Positions 1-5,990 are shown, numbered from the stretch's first letter. The stretch: 12,499 bases of DNA from an uncultured Bacilli bacterium (GCA_948760655.1 CAQBKK010000029.1:1-12499), one strand, 5' to 3'. The notes: generated by a model not told the origin, from the sequence alone. Program-made: numbers and translations.

Positions 1-1
1 A

Positions 2-202
2 TTACAAAGACAAATTGATGAAGAGATGAAAGAAGAGGGTTTTAAAGAAGGATTTGACAATGGCTTTCATGATGGCTTTAGCGATGGTGCAAAGAAAAAT
101 TCTATGGATATTGCTAAAAAGATGAAAAGTTTAGGAACGAACACGATAGAGCAAATTGCTACGATTACGGGGTTGTCTATAGAAGAAATTGAGGCTATGT
201 AA
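2..202 (+). CDS. C-terminal end of Rpn family recombination-promoting nuclease/putative transposase (partial)
   Basis: The frame is open from the window edge to TAA at 200-202 and gives 66 residues. It shows the tail typical of the Rpn/PD-(D/E)XK transposase-nuclease family: a charged segment with Gly-Phe about every four residues (EGFKEGFDNGFHDGF), then a run like AKKMKSLG, then a short helix-turn-helix-like end with the pattern ITGLSIEEIEAM. The catalytic PD-(D/E)XK domain lies upstream of the window and cannot be inspected. Family members are DNA endonucleases linked to RecA-independent recombination and are often multicopy in gut Firmicutes. A hairpin with a T tract follows 24 bp after the stop, so this gene is probably the end of its transcript. 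The family call rests on tail pattern only. Confidence 0.7.
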   Translation, partial: LQRQIDEEMKEEGFKEGFDNGFHDGFSDGAKKNSMDIAKKMKSLGTNTIEQIATITGLSIEEIEAM

Positions 203-226
203 GAGTATAAAAGTTAAATATGTATC

Positions 227-249
227 TCTACAAAATGTAGATTTTTTTT
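227..249 (+). terminator. Rho-independent terminator after the Rpn-like gene
   Basis: A perfect 6-bp stem (TCTACA at 227-232, TGTAGA at 236-241) with a 3-nt AAA loop is followed by eight T residues at 242-249. It lies between the Rpn-like stop codon and the XRE-CYTH gene on the same strand, separating the two transcripts. Confidence 0.7.
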
Positions 250-263
250 AAAATGTATTCTAT

Positions 264-281
264 TATAATAAAATTGGTGAT
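264..281 (+). promoter_or_regulatory. Possible -10 element and SD site of the XRE-CYTH gene
   Basis: A consensus TATAAT lies at 264-269, and GGTGAT (complementary to the 16S tail AUCACC) lies at 276-281, 4 nt before ATG 286. No good -35 is seen at about 241-246. Transcription would start about at the SD itself, so the -10 is uncertain; the SD is better supported and decides the start codon. Confidence 0.35.
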
Positions 282-285
282 AGAA

Positions 286-1050
286 ATGGATGTTGGAAAA
301 AGAATTACAAACTTACGAAAAAAGAAAAATATAACACAACAAGAATTAGCAAAAAAACTATATGTGACAGATAAAACCATATCAAGTTGGGAAGCAAATC
401 GTACAGAACCTAGTTTAGAAATGCTAATAAATTTAAGTGAGATATTCGATTGTAACATGAGTTACTTAGTGTATGGAAAAACTAGAAGAAGTGATATTGA
501 AACAGAAATTAAAATTAAATTATCAGAAAAAGAATACAAAGAATTGGATTTATTTTTAAAAGAAAATGCGAACTCTAAAGGAGAAACCAAACAAGTCGAT
601 ACCTATTATGAACCAAGCTATCGAAAATTTATTCATGATGAACTGGATAAAGGACTTTCCATACAAGAATGGCTTCGTATAGGAATACGTGGAAACAAAA
701 CGATTTTAAATTACAAAAATTGGTATGACAACAAATATTGCGATGAATACGAAGTGGAAATAGACGACGCTAAAAATCTAGATAAAATATTCCATATTTT
801 AGGAATAGAAAAATTAATCATTCTAGTTAAGATGAGAAAAAAGTATATGTATTTAGATAAATATGAGATTTCTTTAGATTATGTTGAAAAACTCGGATAC
901 TTTGTGGAAATAGAAACAAAAAAATACGATTCAAATCCACTTGAAGAATACGATAACCTATTAAAAATAGCAAAAAGTTTAAATCTGAATTTAGAGAACA
1001 TAGATAAAGTGGGATACCCTTACCATTTGTTAAGAGAAAAAATCAAATAG
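286..1050 (+). CDS. XRE helix-turn-helix protein fused to a CYTH (triphosphate tunnel / class IV adenylate cyclase-like) domain
   Basis: This 254-residue protein has two domains. Residues about 4-62 are an XRE/Cro-type helix-turn-helix (ITQQELAKKLYVTDKTISSWE, then EPSLEMLINLSEIF), a DNA-binding module. Residues about 71-250 match the CYTH superfamily. The signature ExExK is present as E72-E74-K76 at the first strand. It is followed by EWLRIGIRG (R131, R135), K144, the acidic strand EYEVEI (154-159), basic RKKY (184-187) and EISLDYVEKLGYFVEIE (194-210) with D198, E208 and E210. These are the positions that line the metal/triphosphate tunnel in CyaB, thiamine triphosphatase and other TTM enzymes, so the fold looks catalytically intact. 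Substrate (ATP to cAMP, or triphosphate hydrolysis) cannot be told from sequence. ATG 286 is preferred to ATG 253 because GGTGAT sits 4 nt upstream and the HTH begins at once. It ends in TAG and overlaps the convergent gene by 8 bp. The two-domain reading is clear; its role as a nucleotide-responsive regulator is inference. Confidence 0.85.
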   Translation: MDVGKRITNLRKKKNITQQELAKKLYVTDKTISSWEANRTEPSLEMLINLSEIFDCNMSYLVYGKTRRSDIETEIKIKLSEKEYKELDLFLKENANSKGETKQVDTYYEPSYRKFIHDELDKGLSIQEWLRIGIRGNKTILNYKNWYDNKYCDEYEVEIDDAKNLDKIFHILGIEKLIILVKMRKKYMYLDKYEISLDYVEKLGYFVEIETKKYDSNPLEEYDNLLKIAKSLNLNLENIDKVGYPYHLLREKIK

Positions 1051-1846
1051 GAATTTTCAAATTCCTTTTTCTAATTTGGGCATCGATAGCAGAGTATAAA
1101 AGTTTATCGTAAGTTCGATACTCTTGTAATTTTTTTTCTAACTCTTCATGAGCTATTTTTTGAATAATTTCAGCATGTATTAAAGTCAAATAAATATTCA
1201 TCGGAATTACACAATTATAGTTTAAATCAATACAATGATTTTGATAGAAAGTGAAAGAGTGATAATATTCTCCAACAAATGCTTGCTTACATAAAGCTGT
1301 ACAAGCAAAACTCTCAGGTAATGCCTTACAAACTTCATAAGTAGCAGCATGACAATAATCAGATAATTCTTTTTTAGAAGCCATTTTTGCTAATTCAAAT
1401 TTATCAAGACTTTCAAAATAGGAAGGTGCTTTCCAAAAAGAAATTTTACCTAAAATGCTATCAATCGTATAATAATTTTCTATTTTTTGAATGTCATATA
1501 GAAAAGGAGATTGTAAATATTGTTGGATTAAAAATTCTTCTGTTTTTTCATAGGTAACATTACAAATATCTGAAATACATAAAAGTACGGTATGAAAAAA
1601 ATTGTAATGGTATGTTTCTAATAGCTCATAAAGAAAGGAAATGTCTTTTTTTTCTCGCAGACTATAAAGATGCAAAGTGTTGAATAATTCCTCTGGCTCA
1701 CCATAGAAAGAGTTAGCAATGTCTATCCAATTAGGATTGTAATTACACAGTTCTTGAATAATTCTTATATAAATATTTTTATTAATAGAAGCAAATCTAT
1801 CTTCATAAAAATATTGTATTTTATTATATATCCTTTTGCTATTCAT
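1043..1846 (-). CDS. Orphan hypothetical protein with a possible Cys-His-Asp catalytic arrangement
   Basis: I do not recognise a named family. The protein is 267 residues from ATG at 1846. A GTG nine bases further upstream (1855) is an alternative start, but GTGA at a suitable distance favours the ATG. There is no signal peptide or clear membrane segment, and the protein is rich in Tyr, Phe and Cys. Numbered from the GTG start, the C-terminal half has DYCHAATYEV (C168, H169), FACTALCKQAFVGEYYHSF (H199) and CIDLNYN (D210, N214), ending in a charged helix. A Cys at a helix start followed by a His and an Asp on successive strands resembles papain-like or transglutaminase-like enzymes; this is pattern reading only. 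It is transcribed divergently from the 74-residue gene and converges with XRE-CYTH, overlapping it by 8 bp. It ends in TGA, and only three sense codons follow before TAA, so there is no sign of an extension here. Confidence 0.75.
   Translation of the reverse strand: MNSKRIYNKIQYFYEDRFASINKNIYIRIIQELCNYNPNWIDIANSFYGEPEELFNTLHLYSLREKKDISFLYELLETYHYNFFHTVLLCISDICNVTYEKTEEFLIQQYLQSPFLYDIQKIENYYTIDSILGKISFWKAPSYFESLDKFELAKMASKKELSDYCHAATYEVCKALPESFACTALCKQAFVGEYYHSFTFYQNHCIDLNYNCVIPMNIYLTLIHAEIIQKIAHEELEKKLQEYRTYDKLLYSAIDAQIRKRNLKIPI
1049..1070. terminator. Terminator hairpin overlapping the XRE-CYTH stop codon
   Basis: AGGAATT (1049-1055) pairs perfectly with AATTCCT (1060-1066) around a TTCA loop, followed by TTTT at 1067-1070 on the plus strand. 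The first stem bases overlap the TAG stop (1048-1050). The hairpin lies inside the 3' coding end of the convergent gene. In the minus direction it is followed by a T-rich but interrupted stretch, so bidirectional action is possible. Confidence 0.6.
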
Positions 1847-1867
1847 AAATCTCACGCTCTGATAAAA

Positions 1868-1896
1868 AGAATAAAATAGAAAACTAATTTTGTCAA
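1868..1896 (-). promoter_or_regulatory. Sigma-A promoter of the minus-strand orphan gene
   Basis: Read on the minus strand there is a consensus TTGACA (1896-1891), an exact 17-bp spacer and TATTCT (1873-1868). It lies 22 bp upstream of ATG 1846. The -35 overlaps the TTGTCA of the opposing promoter. Confidence 0.65.
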
Positions 1897-1915
1897 TGTA
1901 ACTATGTGTTATACT
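1890..1915 (+). promoter_or_regulatory. Putative extended -10 promoter of the 74-residue gene
   Basis: TATACT at 1910-1915 is preceded by TG one base upstream (1907-1908), an extended -10. TTGTCA at 1890-1895 is a possible -35, but the spacer is only 14 bp. An AGGTGA SD follows at 1922-1927, close to the expected start of transcription. Confidence 0.45.
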
Positions 1916-1937
1916 TTTTATAGGTGAAAAAGATTAT

Positions 1938-2162
1938 ATGGAACAAGATAGATTAGAAAAAGCAAGAGAATTTTGTAGTGAAGTAAAAAGTATAGGAGAA
2001 AAATATGGTTTATCTTTCTTCTTTGTAACAGAAGGAGCAAGTGTTACGCAAAATAAAGATTGTAAAGCAGTAGAAAATGCTAGAAATGCTCATAAAAAAT
2101 GGGAGATAGAGCATGGATTTGATCCAACAGAAACTTGGAAGGAGAAAAACAATGAAAGATGA
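1938..2162 (+). CDS. Small conserved-looking hypothetical protein (74 aa)
   Basis: This is a soluble, charged 74-residue protein with no signal peptide. The sequence runs from a helical start (residues 1-22) through a strand-like FFFVTEGAS (27-35) to an Asn/Ala-rich helix AVENARNAHKKWE and a C-terminal segment with GFDP. The block VTEGAS followed by NARxAHxxWE and GFDP resembles small hypothetical proteins I associate with gut Firmicutes, but I know no function. The SD is AGGTGA at 1922-1927, ten bases before ATG. Its TGA stop overlaps the start of the next gene by 11 bp, which suggests co-transcription and translational coupling. Reading through this TGA would only give the shadow frame of the next gene, so it is taken as a real stop. 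Confidence 0.75.
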   Translation: MEQDRLEKAREFCSEVKSIGEKYGLSFFFVTEGASVTQNKDCKAVENARNAHKKWEIEHGFDPTETWKEKNNER

Positions 2163-2628
2163 AATTGGAAAATATTACGACATAGAACCATGGTTGAATT
2201 TAGAAAACTTTGTGGAGTTGCTATTTGCATCATTAGCAAACAAAAAAATATTAAATGGAAAAATAAAAATACCAGTTTATTTTCCTTTTGATTATTTAAG
2301 TGTTATTGAGATGATGATGTACAATGAAGATTCCACAAGGAAAATAGAGTTTTCAAGAGTAATGGATATAAAAAAATATTACGACAAACAATCAGAATGG
2401 GAACTTAATTTAGGAAATGAGATAAATAAATATTTAGCACCGAGAAGAGTAAATTATAACTTTCAATACAACTATTTTTCGTTAGAAATATCGCAAGAAG
2501 AAATCGAACAAACTTTTAAAAAATATCCTGAAGAAATTTTAGAAATTATGGACCATTTTACAAAGTTACTTACTTCTTCCTCTTATGAAAGAAGATGCCT
2601 TTTATTGCAAAGAGAAAGCACTCGTTGA
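2152..2628 (+). CDS. Hypothetical protein (158 aa), possibly cut short by an in-frame TGA
   Basis: I do not recognise the family. The start is ATG 2152, preceded at 7 nt by a strong AAGGAG; an upstream in-frame ATG at 2113 lacks this and lies within the previous gene. The protein is soluble, rich in Tyr, Asn and Glu, with an N-terminal segment around EPWLNLENFVELLFASL, a middle with MMMYNEDSTRKIEF, and a helical end. It overlaps the 74-residue gene by 11 bp, so the two form a unit. Oddly, the TGA at 2626-2628 (context CGT TGA CAA) is followed in the same frame by 28 more sense codons to TAA at 2713-2715. These include MRELEDLEFAISLD and a Lys/Glu-rich end, and the TAA directly abuts a strong terminator. 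The gene may therefore be a recent nonsense allele or a leaky-stop gene of about 187 residues. Confidence 0.7.
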   Translation: MKDEIGKYYDIEPWLNLENFVELLFASLANKKILNGKIKIPVYFPFDYLSVIEMMMYNEDSTRKIEFSRVMDIKKYYDKQSEWELNLGNEINKYLAPRRVNYNFQYNYFSLEISQEEIEQTFKKYPEEILEIMDHFTKLLTSSSYERRCLLLQRESTR

Positions 2629-2715
2629 CAACAAGAAAAAATGCGAGAACTAGAAGATTTAGAATTTGCTATTTCCTTAGACAGAAGAGTAAAAAAAGAA
2701 CAAGAGAAAAAATAA
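2629..2715 (+). other. In-frame open extension downstream of the TGA of the 158-aa gene
   Basis: There are 28 sense codons in the same frame as the preceding gene, from CAA after TGA to TAA at 2713-2715. The composition (Gln/Glu/Lys-rich, amphipathic, with DLEFAISLDRRVKKEQEK) looks like a protein-coding helix. An internal ATG at 2641 has no convincing SD. It is read either as the original C terminus beyond a premature stop or as a UGA readthrough product; chance is possible at this length. Confidence 0.4.
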
Positions 2716-2747
2716 AAACACTACGAATTTACCTTTGTAGTGTTTTT
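2714..2747. terminator. Strong bidirectional terminator between convergent genes
   Basis: A perfect 11-bp stem, AAAAACACTAC (2714-2724) with GTAGTGTTTTT (2737-2747), has a 12-nt loop. The arms give a T5 tract at the base on both strands, and the minus strand continues with T2714 to T-rich sequence. The TAG stop of the minus-strand membrane gene (2721-2723) lies inside the stem, and the plus-strand extension stop TAA (2713-2715) touches its edge. Confidence 0.85.
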
Positions 2748-4280
2748 AAGTGTAGTCGTTTGCAAATCTTGACTGACTCCCTCTCCAGAATTAGGGTATT
2801 TGGTTGAGTAGGCAAAATCAACAATATAAAGAAGAGAGAAAATAATGCATAAAGTAATTTTTATCTTTCTAGGTATTTTTTCAAAAATACTATCCAAAAA
2901 GGGAGCTAAAAAGTAAATAAATAAACATCCACCGAGTCCAAAAAGAATAAGTCCCTCTAGACAAATCCGTCCATGCAAATTTAAAAAGAAACCATCATAA
3001 TCCCAATACCTTGCATTTTTAAATACTTCTAAGTACCATCCCGTTGCATATTCAAGAGTTCCACAAACAAGTAGAGCAAGCAAAAATGTAAGAATGGGAT
3101 TCTCCCTTGTTTTTTTCAAAAGGACGAGTAGAAGTAAAAGCCCCCAACCATAAATATGTAACCAAGGACCATGAAGCGTACCACGATTTACAAATTCTCC
3201 ATATTGAAACAAATGAAGTCCAACTTCCCAAATCCATCCTGCGATGGATGTTACAAAAAACATTAAAATATAATGCATAATTTCATAATTTTTATTATAG
3301 TTTGTATGGAACCATTTCTTTGATTCTGCCTCTTTATAAAGCGCTTTATCACTAGGATAAATATCTCCTTCTTCTTCTAAATAAGTATCATGTAAATATT
3401 CTATACCTTCTATTTTGTCTATCTTAGCATACCCGCGAATTTGCATATAAAATTCACTCAAACAACATCTTTTGTAAGGTTCTGTGAAAATAATTCCCAC
3501 CAAATGAAAACTACAAATATCTAAGAGATACCAACCTAACAAGGATAAATCTAATTTTAGAAGTTCCCATTTATGTCCGTTCATCATCCGCCTTGATAAC
3601 AAAATAGCATCTTTTCCACTAATACCTGGATTTTCTGCTAAAATATAAGGAACCAAGGCATAAGAGTAATGTTTAATAATACCTCCAACAATCGTAAAAT
3701 ACCACAGCCATTCTTGCAGGATAGCACGCATCATGGCATAACTTATATTCAGTGTTTTTTTCACCTTATAAGGAAAAAGCAATCGATGAAAATTTGTTTT
3801 TCTATAACGTCGATTCTCTAAGAAAAATCTAGCTTCTCCCACCACAAAAACATTACGTATAAATAAAAAGTAAAAGAATGTTAAAATCGCCCCAAGTAAA
3901 ATAATAATACTTTGAAACACTTTCTCATGAAAAATAAGTTGATTGAATGAGTTTAACAATCCAAAAATGAAACTACCAGAAGAAGTAACATTATTAAATA
4001 CATTCGCAAGGACTCCACGTGATGGACGATAAGAGTCTAAATCAAAATCAATAGGAGTCATTTCTTTTATAGTATCACTTAAAATATCAGAATTAATGGT
4101 AGTAGTAAATGGCTCGTTTTTAATTGTAATCGTAACACTATCAAATTCAATCATTCGATTCGTCGTTAATTTATAAGTACCAATTAGCATAGAAATAAAA
4201 AAAGCAATAGCAACACATCGCCAATAATTTCTTTTTAACGCTTTTTTAGCTTCTTTTTTAATCTCTTTTGTATATATCAT
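2721..4280 (-). CDS. DUF975 membrane protein fused to a CmpB-like (putative ABC permease, DUF1113) domain
   Basis: The 519-residue integral membrane protein has two modules. Residues 1-285 are DUF975-like: a Lys-rich start (EIKKEAKKALKRNYW), TM segments near 20-36, 122-142, 195-215 and 245-267, and the hallmark stretch ENPGISGKDAILLSRRMMNG followed by LDLSLLGW (216-250). A hydrophilic linker with many Glu/Asp (285-325) leads to residues about 332-490, which match the CmpB/DUF1113 family: FVTSIAGWIWEVGL, FVNRGTLHGPW, the IYGWG turn, LEYATGWYLE, YWDYDG and LNLHGRICLE. Function is not established for either family; the 'ABC permease' label is a database convention and no ATPase is encoded nearby. 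ATG 4280 has a GAGGG SD 6-7 nt upstream. The promoter is a good sigma-A match, and the gene ends within the shared terminator. Confidence 0.85.
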   Translation of the reverse strand: MIYTKEIKKEAKKALKRNYWRCVAIAFFISMLIGTYKLTTNRMIEFDSVTITIKNEPFTTTINSDILSDTIKEMTPIDFDLDSYRPSRGVLANVFNNVTSSGSFIFGLLNSFNQLIFHEKVFQSIIILLGAILTFFYFLFIRNVFVVGEARFFLENRRYRKTNFHRLLFPYKVKKTLNISYAMMRAILQEWLWYFTIVGGIIKHYSYALVPYILAENPGISGKDAILLSRRMMNGHKWELLKLDLSLLGWYLLDICSFHLVGIIFTEPYKRCCLSEFYMQIRGYAKIDKIEGIEYLHDTYLEEEGDIYPSDKALYKEAESKKWFHTNYNKNYEIMHYILMFFVTSIAGWIWEVGLHLFQYGEFVNRGTLHGPWLHIYGWGLLLLLVLLKKTRENPILTFLLALLVCGTLEYATGWYLEVFKNARYWDYDGFFLNLHGRICLEGLILFGLGGCLFIYFLAPFLDSIFEKIPRKIKITLCIIFSLLYIVDFAYSTKYPNSGEGVSQDLQTTTLKNTTKVNS

Positions 4281-4315
4281 AAACTTCCCTCTAAAGCTTT
4301 ATTTTTTATGTAATC

Positions 4316-4344
4316 ATACTAACTTTTTTTTCTAGTTTTGTCAA
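4316..4344 (-). promoter_or_regulatory. Sigma-A promoter of the DUF975-CmpB gene
   Basis: On the minus strand there is TTGACA (4344-4339), a 17-bp spacer containing an A8 run, and TAGTAT (4321-4316), followed by a 35-nt leader region to ATG 4280. The -35 overlaps the opposing TTGTCA. Confidence 0.7.
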
Positions 4345-4364
4345 ATAAAGCTGATTCATATAAT
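4338..4364 (+). promoter_or_regulatory. Putative promoter of the Mbeg1-like hydrolase gene
   Basis: A consensus TATAAT lies at 4359-4364. TTGTCA at 4338-4343 (15-bp spacer) or TTTTGT at 4336-4341 (17 bp) could be the -35. The SD AGAGGTG follows at 4372-4378, so the leader would be very short. Confidence 0.5.
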
Positions 4365-4383
4365 AAAGAAAAGAGGTGTTTTA

Positions 4384-5442
4384 GTGAATAATTTATTTTC
4401 CTACTTGCGTTGGCGGGGAGATTTAACATTTGAAGAAAGTCCAATAAACGAAATAGACAATGCAATATTTTGTGCATTCTCTTATATAAGGATAGAAAAT
4501 TTCATAAATTCTAGTGAAATTCTAACCATAGAAGAATTGTATCCAAGATATGTAAGTAGTGCTAAAAAAGAAAGTATACTTTTAAAAAATCAAAATACTT
4601 TATTTGCATTATTACAAAATAGCAAACGTTTTAAACAGGTGAAGGTAGCTAAGTTTATAAAAGAAACCTCTGAGGCGCTTGAAAAACAATTTTGTGCTAT
4701 GACCTTTGTTTTAAATGAGAATGAATTATTTGTAGCCTTTAGAGGAACCGACGAAACGCTAACAGGTTGGAAAGAAAACTTTAATTTAAGTTTTATGGAA
4801 ACTACCCCCTCTCAAAAAAGAGCACTTGAATATTTAGAGGAAATTGCTAACCATACCAACAAAGAAATTACAATAGGAGGACACTCAAAAGGCGGAAATC
4901 TTGCTATGTATGCCTATGTGTTTTCGAAAAAAGATACAAAAGCAAAAATCAAGCAAGTCTATAACAATGACGGACCAGGACTATCCAAAAATATTTTAAA
5001 AAAAGACGAATTAGAAAACATCGAACAAAACATAAAAACTTTAATGCCAAAATCCAGTATTATAGGGAATTTACTAGAAAACTATTCCCAAATAGAAATA
5101 GTAAAAAGTAATAGTATTGGTATTTTAGAACATGATATATACACGTGGGAAACTCTTGGCAATCACTTTGTAAAGACAAAAAGCTTAGATAAAAAAACAC
5201 AAGAATTATGCAATTTCTTAAACAAGAAAATAAACGAAATACCTGATGAAAAAAAGAAACGTATTATCGATTTTTTCTATGAAGTCATGGAGTCATTTGG
5301 AGTAACGGATATTGAAGAAGCCATAAATAAAATAGGGAAGAACAATTCCTTATTAAAAAAACACAACTTGTCTTTAGAAGATATGCAAATCATTTGGAAG
5401 CTTATGCCTCTTGTTTTAGAGATAATTAAAAAACTTTCGTAA
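4384..5442 (+). CDS. Mbeg1-like (DUF2974) alpha/beta-hydrolase family protein
   Basis: This 352-residue protein starts at GTG 4384 behind AGAGGTG (4372-4378); no ATG with an SD lies nearby. Residues about 1-260 match the Mbeg1-like/DUF2974 group of serine hydrolases. The order is: the N-terminal LFSYLRWRGDLTFEESPINEIDN, FVAFRGTDETLTGWKENF (116-133), the nucleophile elbow IGGHSKGGNLA with S168 in GxSxG, NNDGPG with D196, and LEHDIYTWE with H250. Thus Ser-Asp-His residues for an esterase/lipase-like triad are all visible. The last about 90 residues are a Lys-rich helical extension, typical of the family. No signal peptide is seen, so it should be cytoplasmic. Substrate is unknown. A GNAT gene follows after 38 bp without a terminator, suggesting one transcript. 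Confidence 0.85.
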   Translation: MNNLFSYLRWRGDLTFEESPINEIDNAIFCAFSYIRIENFINSSEILTIEELYPRYVSSAKKESILLKNQNTLFALLQNSKRFKQVKVAKFIKETSEALEKQFCAMTFVLNENELFVAFRGTDETLTGWKENFNLSFMETTPSQKRALEYLEEIANHTNKEITIGGHSKGGNLAMYAYVFSKKDTKAKIKQVYNNDGPGLSKNILKKDELENIEQNIKTLMPKSSIIGNLLENYSQIEIVKSNSIGILEHDIYTWETLGNHFVKTKSLDKKTQELCNFLNKKINEIPDEKKKRIIDFFYEVMESFGVTDIEEAINKIGKNNSLLKKHNLSLEDMQIIWKLMPLVLEIIKKLS

Positions 5443-5480
5443 ATAGGATAAGATGGTAGTAGAAAGACGAAGGAGTAAAT

Positions 5481-5990
5481 ATGGAATTAAGAGTAGTAAT
5501 GGAAAAAGCAATGTCCAAAGATATAGGAGATATTTTGGAAATAATCAAAACAAGATGTGAATGGTTTCAAAAACAAAATATAGACCAATGGAATCCAGAT
5601 TCTTATTTGAAAAAATATAATTCAGCCTATTTTTTAGAACAATTAACAAATGGAAACGAATTATATGTTGCTAAACTAAGTGAAAAAGTAGTTGGAGTGA
5701 TGTTAATCAAATTTAGTGACGAAAGTTATTGGGAAAATGACAACAAATCTTTATATATTCATCATCTAGCAAGTCGTTTAGATAATTCTGGGGAGGGAGT
5801 AGGAACTATACTACTAAATTATGCTATGGATTTAGCCGACAAATATAATAAAGAATATGTAAGACTAGATTGTAAAAAAAGTAACCAAAGATTAAATACT
5901 TATTACCAAAATAACGGATTTATAATGAGAGGCTCTGGGAAACATGGAACTTATGAATACAATCTATGGGAAAAGGAAGTAGAAGAATGA
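5481..5990 (+). CDS. GNAT family N-acetyltransferase
   Basis: The 169-residue protein spans one GNAT domain. The N-terminal strand-helix (LRVVMEKAMSKDIGDILEIIK), QNIDQWNP and ELYVAKLSEKVVGVMLI lead to LYIHHLASRLDNSGEGVGTILLNYA (motif A), then EYVRLDCKKSNQRLNTYYQNNGF (motif B region) and a terminal YEYNLWEK strand. Motif A has SGEGVG where most members have (R/Q)xxGxG; the usual basic/Gln residue is Ser here, and acetyl-CoA pyrophosphate contacts may still be made by backbone amides. The acceptor substrate cannot be predicted. ATG 5481 follows AAGGAG at 6 nt. It ends in TGA at 5988-5990, where the family normally ends, but the same frame stays open for 25 further codons. Probably co-transcribed with the upstream hydrolase. 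Confidence 0.85.
   Translation: MELRVVMEKAMSKDIGDILEIIKTRCEWFQKQNIDQWNPDSYLKKYNSAYFLEQLTNGNELYVAKLSEKVVGVMLIKFSDESYWENDNKSLYIHHLASRLDNSGEGVGTILLNYAMDLADKYNKEYVRLDCKKSNQRLNTYYQNNGFIMRGSGKHGTYEYNLWEKEVEE

Noticed and set aside
253..285. ATG 253 as start of the XRE-CYTH gene
   Set aside because: It lacks an SD and lies immediately after the terminator T tract; ATG 286 has GGTGAT at 4 nt and begins the HTH domain directly.
2626..2628. TGA read as selenocysteine or as Trp under a Mycoplasma-type code
   Set aside because: No hairpin resembling a bacterial SECIS directly follows, no redox motif surrounds it, and all Trp codons in the long ABC and membrane genes are TGG with no internal TGA. Wholesale reassignment is therefore not supported by this window; leaky reading or a nonsense allele remains open.
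2595..2807. Open frame giving a very basic protein starting MPFIAKRKHSL
   Set aside because: It runs through the end of the 158-aa gene and across the strong terminator in another frame, has no SD and an Arg/Lys-rich composition typical of a shadow frame.
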